Of a stretch of DNA of 10,311 bases, positions 1 through 6,213 are shown one piece after another. Within the stretch, counting starts at the first letter, position 1. Every line of letters begins with the position of its first letter. The translations under genes and the position numbers were made by a program. Origin of the DNA: Alphaproteobacteria bacterium (lineage in GTDB: Bacteria > Pseudomonadota > Alphaproteobacteria > SHVP01); contig JAPKDI010000029.1 of NCBI GenBank assembly GCA_026421105.1, positions 1 to 10,311 on the forward strand. Direction: 5' to 3'. The notes beneath the pieces were generated by a model. That model saw only the letters and a list, made by a program, of their open reading frames with translations. It was not told the origin of the DNA and did no database searches.

Positions 1-41
1 ATTTCGGGCATGGGCTAAATCTACAGACGGTTGTCGGAAGC

Positions 42-533
42 TTAATCCGCTGCGCCGACGTGCAACTTGATCGGCGCATCCAACGTGTGCCAATCCTCAT
101 CGCGCGGGCCGCCGTCCATGTACATCAGTAGACCGAAGGTCGCGGGGCGACCCAAACTGGTAAGAGGAAAGTGCCAGGTGCCCGCGTTGTAGTTGATCCC
201 CGAATGACCCGGTACGACGAAAGCCCGCAACGTCGATAGGTCTGGCGGCCCGCCCTCACCTTGAGGCTGTGCGACAACAACGAGGTAGCGATCGCAATCC
301 AACGGCATGAACGATTGGGAGGAAAGCGGGTGGCGCTCCATCTTTGTGAGCAGAATGGGGAGCGCCTGAGGCGGCATCGCACGCACAACACCTAGGTTCG
401 GCGGGAGGCTGGGCCGCCCGTTGCTCAGGCTAGCGACATAATCGGTGCGATTATCCGGGCCTGGATCTACTAGCACTTGGCCATAGGGCTCAAACGCCTC
501 GGCGTCGACCGGCTCGGCCGTCAGTTCACGCAT
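42..533 (-). CDS. allA: Ureidoglycolate lyase (AllA family)
   Basis: This 163-residue protein matches the AllA family in length and motifs. Family members cleave ureidoglycolate to glyoxylate and urea in the cytoplasm, the last step of allantoin/purine catabolism. Visible motifs are MERHPLSSQSFMPL at residues 65-78 and INYNAGTWHFPL at 113-124, the family's conserved cupin-type core with its histidines, and a final DEDW segment near 145-148. The start is ATG with an AGAGGGA ribosome binding site about 8 bases upstream. It lies 12 bases after the stop of the VOC gene and is the third gene of a leftward operon that begins with the methyltransferase. No other allantoin genes (allantoinase, allantoicase) are visible, so the real substrate may be another ureido compound. 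Family assignment is secure; the exact substrate is inferred. Confidence 0.88.
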   Translation of the reverse strand: MRELTAEPVDAEAFEPYGQVLVDPGPDNRTDYVASLSNGRPSLPPNLGVVRAMPPQALPILLTKMERHPLSSQSFMPLDCDRYLVVVAQPQGEGGPPDLSTLRAFVVPGHSGINYNAGTWHFPLTSLGRPATFGLLMYMDGGPRDEDWHTLDAPIKLHVGAAD

Positions 534-545
534 GATTAGGTCCCT

Positions 546-1445
546 CTAAGTCCGTTCAATCAATTCGATCCACTCGCCGGCACTGCCGATGATGGTTGCA
601 GCCCGTCGGCCACGGTAGAGCGGCCCGTCACACTGCATGATCTCGCCGCGAAACGGCAATGTAACCCGGTCCAACGAATCAACCTCCAGCGAAAGAAGTC
701 CGACCCCCGGCGGGATTTCCCCGTCGCGTACCTCACGGTGTTTCGCGTCTTTCGGAAAGTCGTCGAGCTCTAAGGTTGCTTTATTAGCCATTCGGATCGT
801 CGACAGATTGTGTTTGGTCTCAATGTCGAGCCCGAATGCGACGTTGATTCCGGTAACTCGCATCTCGTGCACATTACCGAGCGTGACCTCGAAGTTGTCG
901 CTGTAAAACTTGCGGCTAGCCTTAAAGTCGTCGCTGCCCAAAATCGTGATGAACAGGTGGTCGACCAACGTTTTTGCCTTGGGCAAATATTCGGTTTCGG
1001 GCGCTTCGTTGATTTGCGTCAGGTAAACCATTTCCTTGGCAACCGCGAGGGTTTGCATCGCACGAATTGAGCCCGACGGATAAAGGTCCCGCGGCATGCC
1101 GACAATCTTGAACGGCGAGCCCTCGAGTTTGGCGGGTAAGCTGTTGACGTCTGTCGTCAGTATCTCGAGTGCGTTCCACCCGTAGGTTGTGAAGGGAGCG
1201 TATGATCCAAGCGGTTCTCCCTCGACAAATCTAAGGAAGGCACCGTTGCCGGATTCACTCTGAACCGAAATGACACGACGACCTGCCATCACCGGCGAAC
1301 CCCAACTCGCTGCGATGTCGTCAGGCACCGTTGCTGAGATGACCTCGTGGTATCCGAGGAAATCGACATAGGCCGCCGCGGCGGCCGCTGGGTCCGGCGC
1401 CATTACTGTGGCGGCAGCAAATGGACCAAGAATTGCCTTACTCAT
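546..1445 (-). CDS. Two-domain VOC (glyoxalase/bleomycin-resistance fold) protein
   Basis: This 299-residue cytoplasmic protein looks like two tandem vicinal-oxygen-chelate modules, residues about 8-145 and 158-298. Typical VOC features are the helix-strand openings AAAAAYVDFLGY (about 21-32) and ASRKFYSDNFEV (176-187), the domain-2 opening VDHLFITILG (161-170), and the terminal EWIELIER with a possible metal-binding glutamate. The family contains isomerases, epimerases, lyases and extradiol dioxygenases; the reaction here cannot be read from sequence. The reading frame is open a further 32 codons upstream, but the ATG at 1445 is chosen because GGAG lies about 7 bases before it and the longer form would overlap the methyltransferase gene. 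It follows that gene by 26 bases and precedes the AllA-like gene by 12, so the three probably form one operon. Confidence 0.85.
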   Translation of the reverse strand: MSKAILGPFAAATVMAPDPAAAAAAYVDFLGYHEVISATVPDDIAASWGSPVMAGRRVISVQSESGNGAFLRFVEGEPLGSYAPFTTYGWNALEILTTDVNSLPAKLEGSPFKIVGMPRDLYPSGSIRAMQTLAVAKEMVYLTQINEAPETEYLPKAKTLVDHLFITILGSDDFKASRKFYSDNFEVTLGNVHEMRVTGINVAFGLDIETKHNLSTIRMANKATLELDDFPKDAKHREVRDGEIPPGVGLLSLEVDSLDRVTLPFRGEIMQCDGPLYRGRRAATIIGSAGEWIELIERT

Positions 1446-1471
1446 CGCGCGCTCCAGGAGTTGGTCGCCGC

Positions 1472-2578
1472 CTAAGCGGCCTTTTGGGCACCCATCGCCC
1501 ACCACCGCGCGCCGCTTGGAATCTTGAAGTATTTTTCCCATGCTTCTGGTTTGGCGAAGCCGCCTTTGACCATCGGGTCTATCACATCCATGTCGTGAAA
1601 TTTTCCCCAGAAAGGCTCGGCGTTATAGTGCGTGCTCCAATCTCGGTAGAACTGGAAATAGAGATCGTCGACATCTTTATGGCGCAGCGCGACTTCGAGG
1701 TGTGCCATCACACCGCCTGGGGACAACAAGCGGTGACTTTCCCGGCACATGCTGTACATCGCTTTGAACGACATTTCGTGAAGCAACGTCGACGACACGA
1801 TGAGGTCGAAGTGGCCGTCTGGGAAATCAGTTTGCTCGCCGCTTTGCGTCGCAAAATGCACCGGCACACCCTGTAGTTCCGCGCGTGCATGGGCATAGCG
1901 CATGAGCCCAGCGCCAATATCGATGCCGTGGACTTCCGCGTCCGAGAAAAACGCTTTGGCGGCTACGGCGCTGCCCCCCGTACCGCAACCAATATCAAGA
2001 ATCCGACGAGGCTTGAGGTCTGGGTAGGCCTCGCATAGGTTTTCAAATAGGTAGTGGATGGCCTTATTGCCTTTGGCGACGAAGCCCTGTCCCCGCGCAT
2101 AGATCCGTCCGGCGCCTTCGCAAAACGCACCCGCCGTCACGTCATCGTCAGAGAGATTCAGATCGTACCCACCGGGTTGACCGTGAATGTGCACCTCCGA
2201 GACGTAGCGCGGCGCGGAAAATTCGGGATCGACCCTCAGGCTCCCCTTTTTTTTACCCGCAATCTTCGCCGTCGCTCGAAGAGCCTCATCGAGTCGGTCG
2301 ATCTCACCGCCAATGGTGTCCCACATCAATTCTTGTGAAGTGGACCACAACGACGCCCAAGACTGCCAGGTCGGCTCAGCGGTCATAGCTTTGCGTATTT
2401 CGTGCCGATCCTGCGCATCACGCCCCAAGTCTTTGCGGATCCGGGGTGCCGCTTTCTTCTCATAGACGTCTCGCAGGTTGGGCCCAAGTCCAGTGTTGAT
2501 ATGAATCTTTAGGTCGAGCACAAAGGCCTCTCGCGAGGCTTCATCGTGGGCGAGGTCGAGACTAAGAAATCCGGTCAT
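1472..2578 (-). CDS. Class I SAM-dependent methyltransferase with N-terminal extension
   Basis: A 368-residue cytoplasmic protein. The C-terminal half is a Rossmann-type methyltransferase: motif I LDIGCGTGG at residues 194-202, an acidic ribose-binding D220 in VHGIDIG, the DLIVSSTLLHEM strand/loop at 258-269 and HRLLSPGG at 282-289. This resembles UbiE/Methyltransf_11/25-type small-molecule methyltransferases. Residues 1-125 form a helical, charged region I do not recognise, followed by a conserved-looking EVHIHGQPGGYDLN segment (128-141) that may close over the substrate. The start is ATG with AGGAG 5 bases upstream. It is the first gene of the leftward VOC/AllA operon and is divergent from the amidohydrolase at 2796. 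Codons 109-111 are an A8G run with a slippery heptamer in frame. The methyl acceptor is unknown. Confidence 0.88.
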   Translation of the reverse strand: MTGFLSLDLAHDEASREAFVLDLKIHINTGLGPNLRDVYEKKAAPRIRKDLGRDAQDRHEIRKAMTAEPTWQSWASLWSTSQELMWDTIGGEIDRLDEALRATAKIAGKKKGSLRVDPEFSAPRYVSEVHIHGQPGGYDLNLSDDDVTAGAFCEGAGRIYARGQGFVAKGNKAIHYLFENLCEAYPDLKPRRILDIGCGTGGSAVAAKAFFSDAEVHGIDIGAGLMRYAHARAELQGVPVHFATQSGEQTDFPDGHFDLIVSSTLLHEMSFKAMYSMCRESHRLLSPGGVMAHLEVALRHKDVDDLYFQFYRDWSTHYNAEPFWGKFHDMDVIDPMVKGGFAKPEAWEKYFKIPSGARWWAMGAQKAA

Positions 2579-2608
2579 GAGTGCTCCTGAACGAGTAGCA
2601 GCGCCTGG

Positions 2609-2614
2609 ACTATA
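2609..2614 (-). promoter_or_regulatory. Possible -10 element (TATAGT) of the methyltransferase operon
   Basis: Read on the minus strand this is TATAGT, one base from the sigma-70 -10 consensus, about 30 bases before the ATG at 2578. A start site near 2602 would give a short leader holding the AGGAG site. No good -35 hexamer lies 16-18 bases further upstream, so this is a weak call. Confidence 0.25.
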
Positions 2615-2635
2615 GCGACGTTGCCCTTCAAATGG

Positions 2636-2652
2636 CAGCGTCCTCGACGCTG
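2636..2652. promoter_or_regulatory. Inverted repeat, candidate operator or leader hairpin
   Basis: CAGCGTC and GACGCTG form a perfect 7-base inverted repeat around a 3-base CTC loop. It lies in the spacer between the divergent methyltransferase and amidohydrolase genes, just upstream of the possible TATAGT element. That is a reasonable place for a dimeric repressor or activator site. It could instead fold as a small stem in RNA, but no T-run follows on either strand, so it is not a factor-independent terminator. Confidence 0.35.
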
Positions 2653-2737
2653 GCAGCCTATTGAGCGGCGCTCTCGGCCCACCGGGGCGGTCCCTTCTTC
2701 TTTCATTGTTTCTACCGCATTATGCGCCAGGCGGATA

Positions 2738-2747
2738 ACGCTAGCGT
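2738..2747. promoter_or_regulatory. 10-base palindrome, candidate operator
   Basis: ACGCTAGCGT is a perfect palindrome 48 bases before the GTG start of the amidohydrolase. It is flanked by two direct copies of GCGGATA, at 2731-2737 and 2757-2763. The arrangement could be a regulator site controlling one or both divergent operons. No regulator gene is present in the window to pair with it, and a palindrome of this length can occur by chance. Confidence 0.3.
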
Positions 2748-2782
2748 CCGACAAGAGCGGATATTCAGCGGCAAGTGACGAT

Positions 2783-2789
2783 AGGGAGA
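2783..2789 (+). promoter_or_regulatory. Ribosome binding site AGGGAGA that fixes the start at 2796
   Basis: AGGGAGA sits 6 bases before the in-frame GTG at 2796. An earlier in-frame GTG at 2775 has no such site and would place this sequence inside the coding region. The paralogous gene at 9249 has the same AGGGAGA before its start. Confidence 0.6.
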
Positions 2790-2795
2790 ACTTCG

Positions 2796-3431
2796 GTGGA
2801 CGAAAGCGCAATCTACAAGAAACAGGGCATGGGCAAGCAACTCGGGTTTGGGCAGAAGGCGGCTCTCGTCGTGGTTGACTTCGTCAATGGGTTCAACGAT
2901 CCCGAGGTGTTCGGCGGCGGCAACATCTCCGACGCAATCGCTGCCACAAAGACATTGTTGGACGCGGCGCGGCTAAACAACGTTCCGGTCGCCTTTACCC
3001 GAATCATCTACCAAAAAAACGCTAGTAATGCAGGCGTTTTTGCTGAGAAAGCACCCAAGTTGAAAGACCTGACTATCGATAACCCACTGAGCCAAGTCGT
3101 CCCTGAACTTGAGCCCATCGAAGGCGAGTTTATCGTAGACAAAACAGACGCATCGTCCTTCCACGGCACCGGCTTCGACGCCTGGCTCACCTATAATCAC
3201 GTCGACACGCTCATCGTGACCGGCGCTACAACGAGTGGCTGCGTGCGTGCGACGGTTGTCGATGCTTGCGCCCGCAACTATCGCCCGATCGTCCCACGTG
3301 ATTGCGTCGGTGATCGTGCGATTGGGCCGCACGATGCCAGCCTATTCGACATGGGTCAGAAGTACGGTGACGTGATCTCCAGCAATGAAGTCATCGCCGA
3401 GTTAGAACGTCTAAGCGCCGAAAGCGCATAG
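2796..3431 (+). CDS. Isochorismatase-fold amidohydrolase (N-carbamoylsarcosine/maleamate amidase type)
   Basis: A 211-residue cysteine hydrolase of the isochorismatase-like superfamily. The expected catalytic triad is present: D28 in VVVDFVNGF, K116 in VDKTDASSFHGT, and the nucleophile C149 in GATTSGCVRAT, with the cis-peptide segment just before it. The C-terminal GDRAIGPHDASLFDMGQKYGDV stretch is typical of the branch containing N-carbamoylsarcosine amidase and maleamate amidase, which hydrolyse C-N amide or ureido bonds and release ammonia. The true isochorismate pathway is unlikely, since no siderophore genes are nearby. GTG at 2796 is preferred over GTG at 2775 because of the ribosome binding site. 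It is divergent from the methyltransferase operon and 6 bases upstream of the FIST gene, so the two are probably co-transcribed. A paralogue lies at 9249. The exact substrate is unknown. Confidence 0.88.
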   Translation: MDESAIYKKQGMGKQLGFGQKAALVVVDFVNGFNDPEVFGGGNISDAIAATKTLLDAARLNNVPVAFTRIIYQKNASNAGVFAEKAPKLKDLTIDNPLSQVVPELEPIEGEFIVDKTDASSFHGTGFDAWLTYNHVDTLIVTGATTSGCVRATVVDACARNYRPIVPRDCVGDRAIGPHDASLFDMGQKYGDVISSNEVIAELERLSAESA

Positions 3432-3437
3432 GGCACC

Positions 3438-4544
3438 GTGTCGTCTTTCGTTGTTGGTCATGCCGCTGGTAAGGACTGGCGCGCGGCGAGCCGTGAAGCG
3501 ATTCGGCGACTCGGTGCACTGCCCCATGGCTGCAATCTAGGGTTTGTCTACGTTACCCAAGAAGCCGGGCCAAACTTGAGCGACATACTGCGTAACCTGC
3601 AATTCGAAACCGGTATTAAAGACTGGGTGGGCGCTTGTGGTATCGGCATCTGCGCCGGCGACACCGAGTACTTCGGCGAACCCGCCGTCGCCTTGATGGT
3701 AGGGGCGATGGACGAAGGCAGCGTCAAACTGTTCGACACCGAAAAGGATGAAGAGCCTGATTGGAAACCGCCTGGAACGAGTGACGCGCTCGGCGGCGGC
3801 TTCGCCATTATTCACGGTGACCCAGGCGGCAGAGACGTCCTTCGCATGCTGCCCTTCTTTGCTAAGGCCAGCGGTACGTTTCTCGCAGGCGGCCTAACTG
3901 CACCCGAGATCGACACGCCCCAAGTTGCAGGTGAGGTAACAGGCGGCGGCCTTTCCGGTGCACTCTTCTCGCCCACGGTGACTGTGGCGACTGCTGTCTC
4001 GCAGGGATGCGTTCCCAGCGGCCCGCTTCGGCATATCACTGAATGTAATAGAAATGTGGCGGTCACCATCGACGACGAACCCGCGTTGGAAATGCTCCAC
4101 GCCGATTCGGGCGAAGACTATCGAGGCGATTTGCGCCGCGCAGCCGGGACGGTGTTTGTCGCGTTTCCCGTCGAAGGCTCCGATCAAGGTGATTACGTTG
4201 TCCGAAATCTCGTTGGAGCTGACGAGGAACGCGGTCTTATCGGAATTGGCGCCCCGCTATCACGTGGACAGCCGATGATGTTCTGCCGCCGAGACGCGGA
4301 TACCGCGCGGGAGGACCTGCGTACCCGTTTGGGCGCTCTTAAAAAGCGGCTTGGCGCGGCACCGCGCGGCGCAATTTATTGCTCATGCGTCGCGCGAGGC
4401 CCAAACCTATTCGAAAAAAATGAAGAATCTGCGATGATCCAAGAGGTCCTTGGCGAAATTCCGCTGATTGGATTCTTCGGTTCGGGTGAGATTTCCAACG
4501 ACCGGCTGTATACCCAGACGGGCGTCCTGAGCGTATTTCTCTAG
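3438..4544 (+). CDS. Stand-alone FIST-domain (FIST_N + FIST_C) protein
   Basis: A 368-residue protein covering both halves of a FIST sensory domain and nothing else. FIST_N spans roughly residues 20-205, with VGACGIGICAGDTEY (64-78) and the glycine-rich turns GGL (151-153) and SQGCVPSGP (188-196). FIST_C follows to the end, with CVARG (317-321) and the closing GFFGSGEI...TGVLSVF (345-367). FIST domains were described as ligand-binding sensors, probably for small molecules such as amino acids, and are often fused to kinases, cyclases or chemoreceptors. Here there is no membrane segment and no output domain. The start is GTG, 6 bases after the amidohydrolase stop with only a weak GGG ribosome site, so translation is probably coupled. 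The partnership suggests it senses or binds the hydrolase's substrate or product. Its stop codon overlaps that of DusA on the other strand. Confidence 0.88.
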   Translation: MSSFVVGHAAGKDWRAASREAIRRLGALPHGCNLGFVYVTQEAGPNLSDILRNLQFETGIKDWVGACGIGICAGDTEYFGEPAVALMVGAMDEGSVKLFDTEKDEEPDWKPPGTSDALGGGFAIIHGDPGGRDVLRMLPFFAKASGTFLAGGLTAPEIDTPQVAGEVTGGGLSGALFSPTVTVATAVSQGCVPSGPLRHITECNRNVAVTIDDEPALEMLHADSGEDYRGDLRRAAGTVFVAFPVEGSDQGDYVVRNLVGADEERGLIGIGAPLSRGQPMMFCRRDADTAREDLRTRLGALKKRLGAAPRGAIYCSCVARGPNLFEKNEESAMIQEVLGEIPLIGFFGSGEISNDRLYTQTGVLSVFL

Positions 4545-5542
4545 GAGACCGAATCCGCAACATCATGAGACGCGACAAACATCGCCGCCTCACGGATGAC
4601 GTTTGCGCCGGCTCCCGTGCGCGGCGCGTTTTCCGCGAGATACCGCCGCCATGCCCGCGCGCCAGGCACACCTTGGAATAGACCAATTAGGTGTCGTGCC
4701 AGGCTATTGAGCCGGACCCCTTTGGCCAATTCACGCTCGACGTACGGCATGAAGGAGTCGATCGTGTCGGAGATGTGAGTGGACGCGTCTTCCCCGCCGA
4801 AGATCAGCCGATCAACATGGGCCAATAGAGATAGGTTCTGGTAAGCTGCGCGACCCATCATCACGCCGTCGACATGTTGAAGGTGTTCGACACTCTCGTC
4901 TAACGAGTTGATACCCCCGTTGATGATGACTTCCAGCCCAGGTCGCTCATCTTTAAGGCGGTAAACGTAGTCGTACTTCAGTGGCGGAATCTCCCTATTT
5001 TCTTTTGGACTGAGTCCGGCCAGAACAGCTTTCCGCGCATGAACGATAAACGTCTCGCAGCCGCCCTCATCGGCCACCCGATCAACAAACGTTCGAAACG
5101 CGTCATAGTCGTCCTGGTCGTCGATACCAATGCGACATTTTACGGTGATCGGTATGCCAACACGGTCCCGCATCGCCCGAACACAATCGGCGACCAATTG
5201 CGGCGCCGCCATGAGGCAGGCACCAAAACGCGCGTTTTGCACCCGATCGCTCGGGCATCCGACGTTCAGATTAACTTCGATGTAGCCGTACTCCGCACCT
5301 ATTTCGGCGCACTCCGCCAACGCCGCTGGATCACTGCCTCCTAATTGGAGCGCAACGGGTTGCTCATTTAGATCGAACGCGAGGTGGCGATCTTTGTCGC
5401 CAAACACGATGGCACCAGTAGTCACCATCTCGGTGTAGAGAAGCGTCCGGCGCGTCAGTAGTCGCATAAAATAGCGGCAATGCCGATCAGTCCGCTCCAT
5501 CATGGGAGCAACCGAGAATCGCCTGTCGACCAAAACACTCAT
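4541..5542 (-). CDS. dusA: tRNA-dihydrouridine synthase DusA
   Basis: A 333-residue flavoenzyme that uses FMN and NADPH to reduce uridines in the D-loop of tRNA (U20/U20a for DusA). The FMN-barrel opens with FSVAPMMERTDRHCRYFMRL (9-28), followed by LQLGGSDP (65-72) and the catalytic cysteine C96 in VNLNVGCPSDRVQ. Phosphate-binding residues include IINGGI (206-211) and VMMGRAAY (227-234). The C-terminal helical domain contains HLIGLFQGVPGARAWRR (284-300), a DusA hallmark. The ATG at 5542 is chosen over an upstream start at 5611 because it overlaps the glycosylase stop as ATGA, has GGGGG just upstream, and gives the normal family length. It is the last gene of the minus-strand run. Confidence 0.95.
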   Translation of the reverse strand: MSVLVDRRFSVAPMMERTDRHCRYFMRLLTRRTLLYTEMVTTGAIVFGDKDRHLAFDLNEQPVALQLGGSDPAALAECAEIGAEYGYIEVNLNVGCPSDRVQNARFGACLMAAPQLVADCVRAMRDRVGIPITVKCRIGIDDQDDYDAFRTFVDRVADEGGCETFIVHARKAVLAGLSPKENREIPPLKYDYVYRLKDERPGLEVIINGGINSLDESVEHLQHVDGVMMGRAAYQNLSLLAHVDRLIFGGEDASTHISDTIDSFMPYVERELAKGVRLNSLARHLIGLFQGVPGARAWRRYLAENAPRTGAGANVIREAAMFVASHDVADSVS

Positions 5543-6213
5543 CGGACCCCCGTGAAGATCGAGAGGGTCATGCTGATCCGGCAAAGCGCCTGCCCGCTTT
5601 CCTCTCGCCAAACGTTAAACGCATCCTGTGCTGCGCGACGATCCCTCTTGCCTTTGAATTCACCCTTAGCAATGCCCAGGTCATTGAGTGCGCAAACGAC
5701 GTCGGACGACAGCATGAAGGTATCCTTGCCCACCCATCGCAAAAACATCGGGCCCGACATACCACCGAGCTGGGAAAACCTCTTTTGCAGAATCTCCCAT
5801 AGGCCAACCGTGTCTTCCACAGGCCATGCAACCAACCAATCAGCAAAGCTGCCGTGCTCGGTTGCAATTTCTGTCATCGCGATCGCGTTGGTACGGGTCG
5901 CAAGAATTTTTCGCCAATGCCGAATGATGCGGCTATCTCTCACCAGCGCCTCAAGAGTCTCATCCGAGAACGAGGCGACCTTGCCCGGCACAAACCGCTG
6001 AAAGACCTCCTCGAAAGCCGGCCATTTCTCTCGCACCATGCTGTGGCGCAGGCCCGCGGAGAATACTCGGAGTGACATAGTCGACAGGTATCGGTCATCA
6101 GTAATCTTGCGCAATACTGCGCTGCTCTCGGGCGCCGGTAACCGCGCCTCCAGTTCCGCCGCTCCACCTGCGTTCTTCGCAGCCCAGTCGGTAATTTCGG
6201 CGAATGATTTCAT
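5539..6213 (-). CDS. DNA-3-methyladenine glycosylase I (Tag)-like protein
   Basis: A 224-residue helix-hairpin-helix protein related to Tag, which removes 3-methyladenine from alkylated DNA. The core MSLRVFSAGLRHSMVREKWPAF...VASFSDETLEALVRDSRIIRHWRKILATRTNA (46-110) aligns by eye with the E. coli Tag segment carrying AGLSW and GIIRHRGKI, and LGGMSGPMFLRWVGKD (149-164) follows. It differs from true Tag in important ways: the N-terminal zinc ligands equivalent to C4 and H17 are absent, the residue aligned with E38 is R49, and the one aligned with W46 is H57. It may therefore act on another lesion or have lost base-excision activity. Start and stop overlap the flanking genes as ATGA on both sides, so it is translationally coupled to the dehydrogenase and DusA. 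Confidence 0.8.
   Translation of the reverse strand: MKSFAEITDWAAKNAGGAAELEARLPAPESSAVLRKITDDRYLSTMSLRVFSAGLRHSMVREKWPAFEEVFQRFVPGKVASFSDETLEALVRDSRIIRHWRKILATRTNAIAMTEIATEHGSFADWLVAWPVEDTVGLWEILQKRFSQLGGMSGPMFLRWVGKDTFMLSSDVVCALNDLGIAKGEFKGKRDRRAAQDAFNVWREESGQALCRISMTLSIFTGVR

Noticed and set aside
1..41. Possible start of a further minus-strand gene: ATG at 11-9 followed by two more codons before the edge
   Set aside because: Only three complete codons are inside the window and no clear ribosome site precedes them, so nothing can be said.
1446..1541. 32-codon N-terminal extension of the VOC protein
   Set aside because: It overlaps the end of the methyltransferase and the ATG at 1445 has its own GGAG site directly before the domain start.
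2636..2652. Inverted repeat as a factor-independent terminator
   Set aside because: No T-run follows on either strand and it lies between two divergent starts, where a terminator is not expected.
2775..2795. GTG at 2775 as the start of the amidohydrolase
   Set aside because: It would place a strong AGGGAGA ribosome site inside the gene; the GTG at 2796 has ideal spacing and gives an N terminus similar to relatives.
2575..2811. A 78-codon minus-strand frame filling the divergent spacer
   Set aside because: It overlaps the start and ribosome site of the amidohydrolase, has no recognisable domain or good ribosome site, and its basic, low-complexity content looks like chance.
2621..2878. An 85-codon plus-strand frame across the spacer and the start of the amidohydrolase
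   Set aside because: It overlaps the better-supported amidohydrolase in another frame and is Arg/Ser-rich like a shadow frame.
2796..3431. True isochorismatase of siderophore synthesis
   Set aside because: No isochorismate synthase, aryl carrier domain or other siderophore gene is near, and the C-terminal motifs fit the carbamoylsarcosine/maleamate branch.
5543..5611. 23-codon N-terminal extension of DusA
   Set aside because: It lies inside the glycosylase gene; the ATGA overlap at 5539-5542 and the GGGGG upstream support the shorter form of normal family length.
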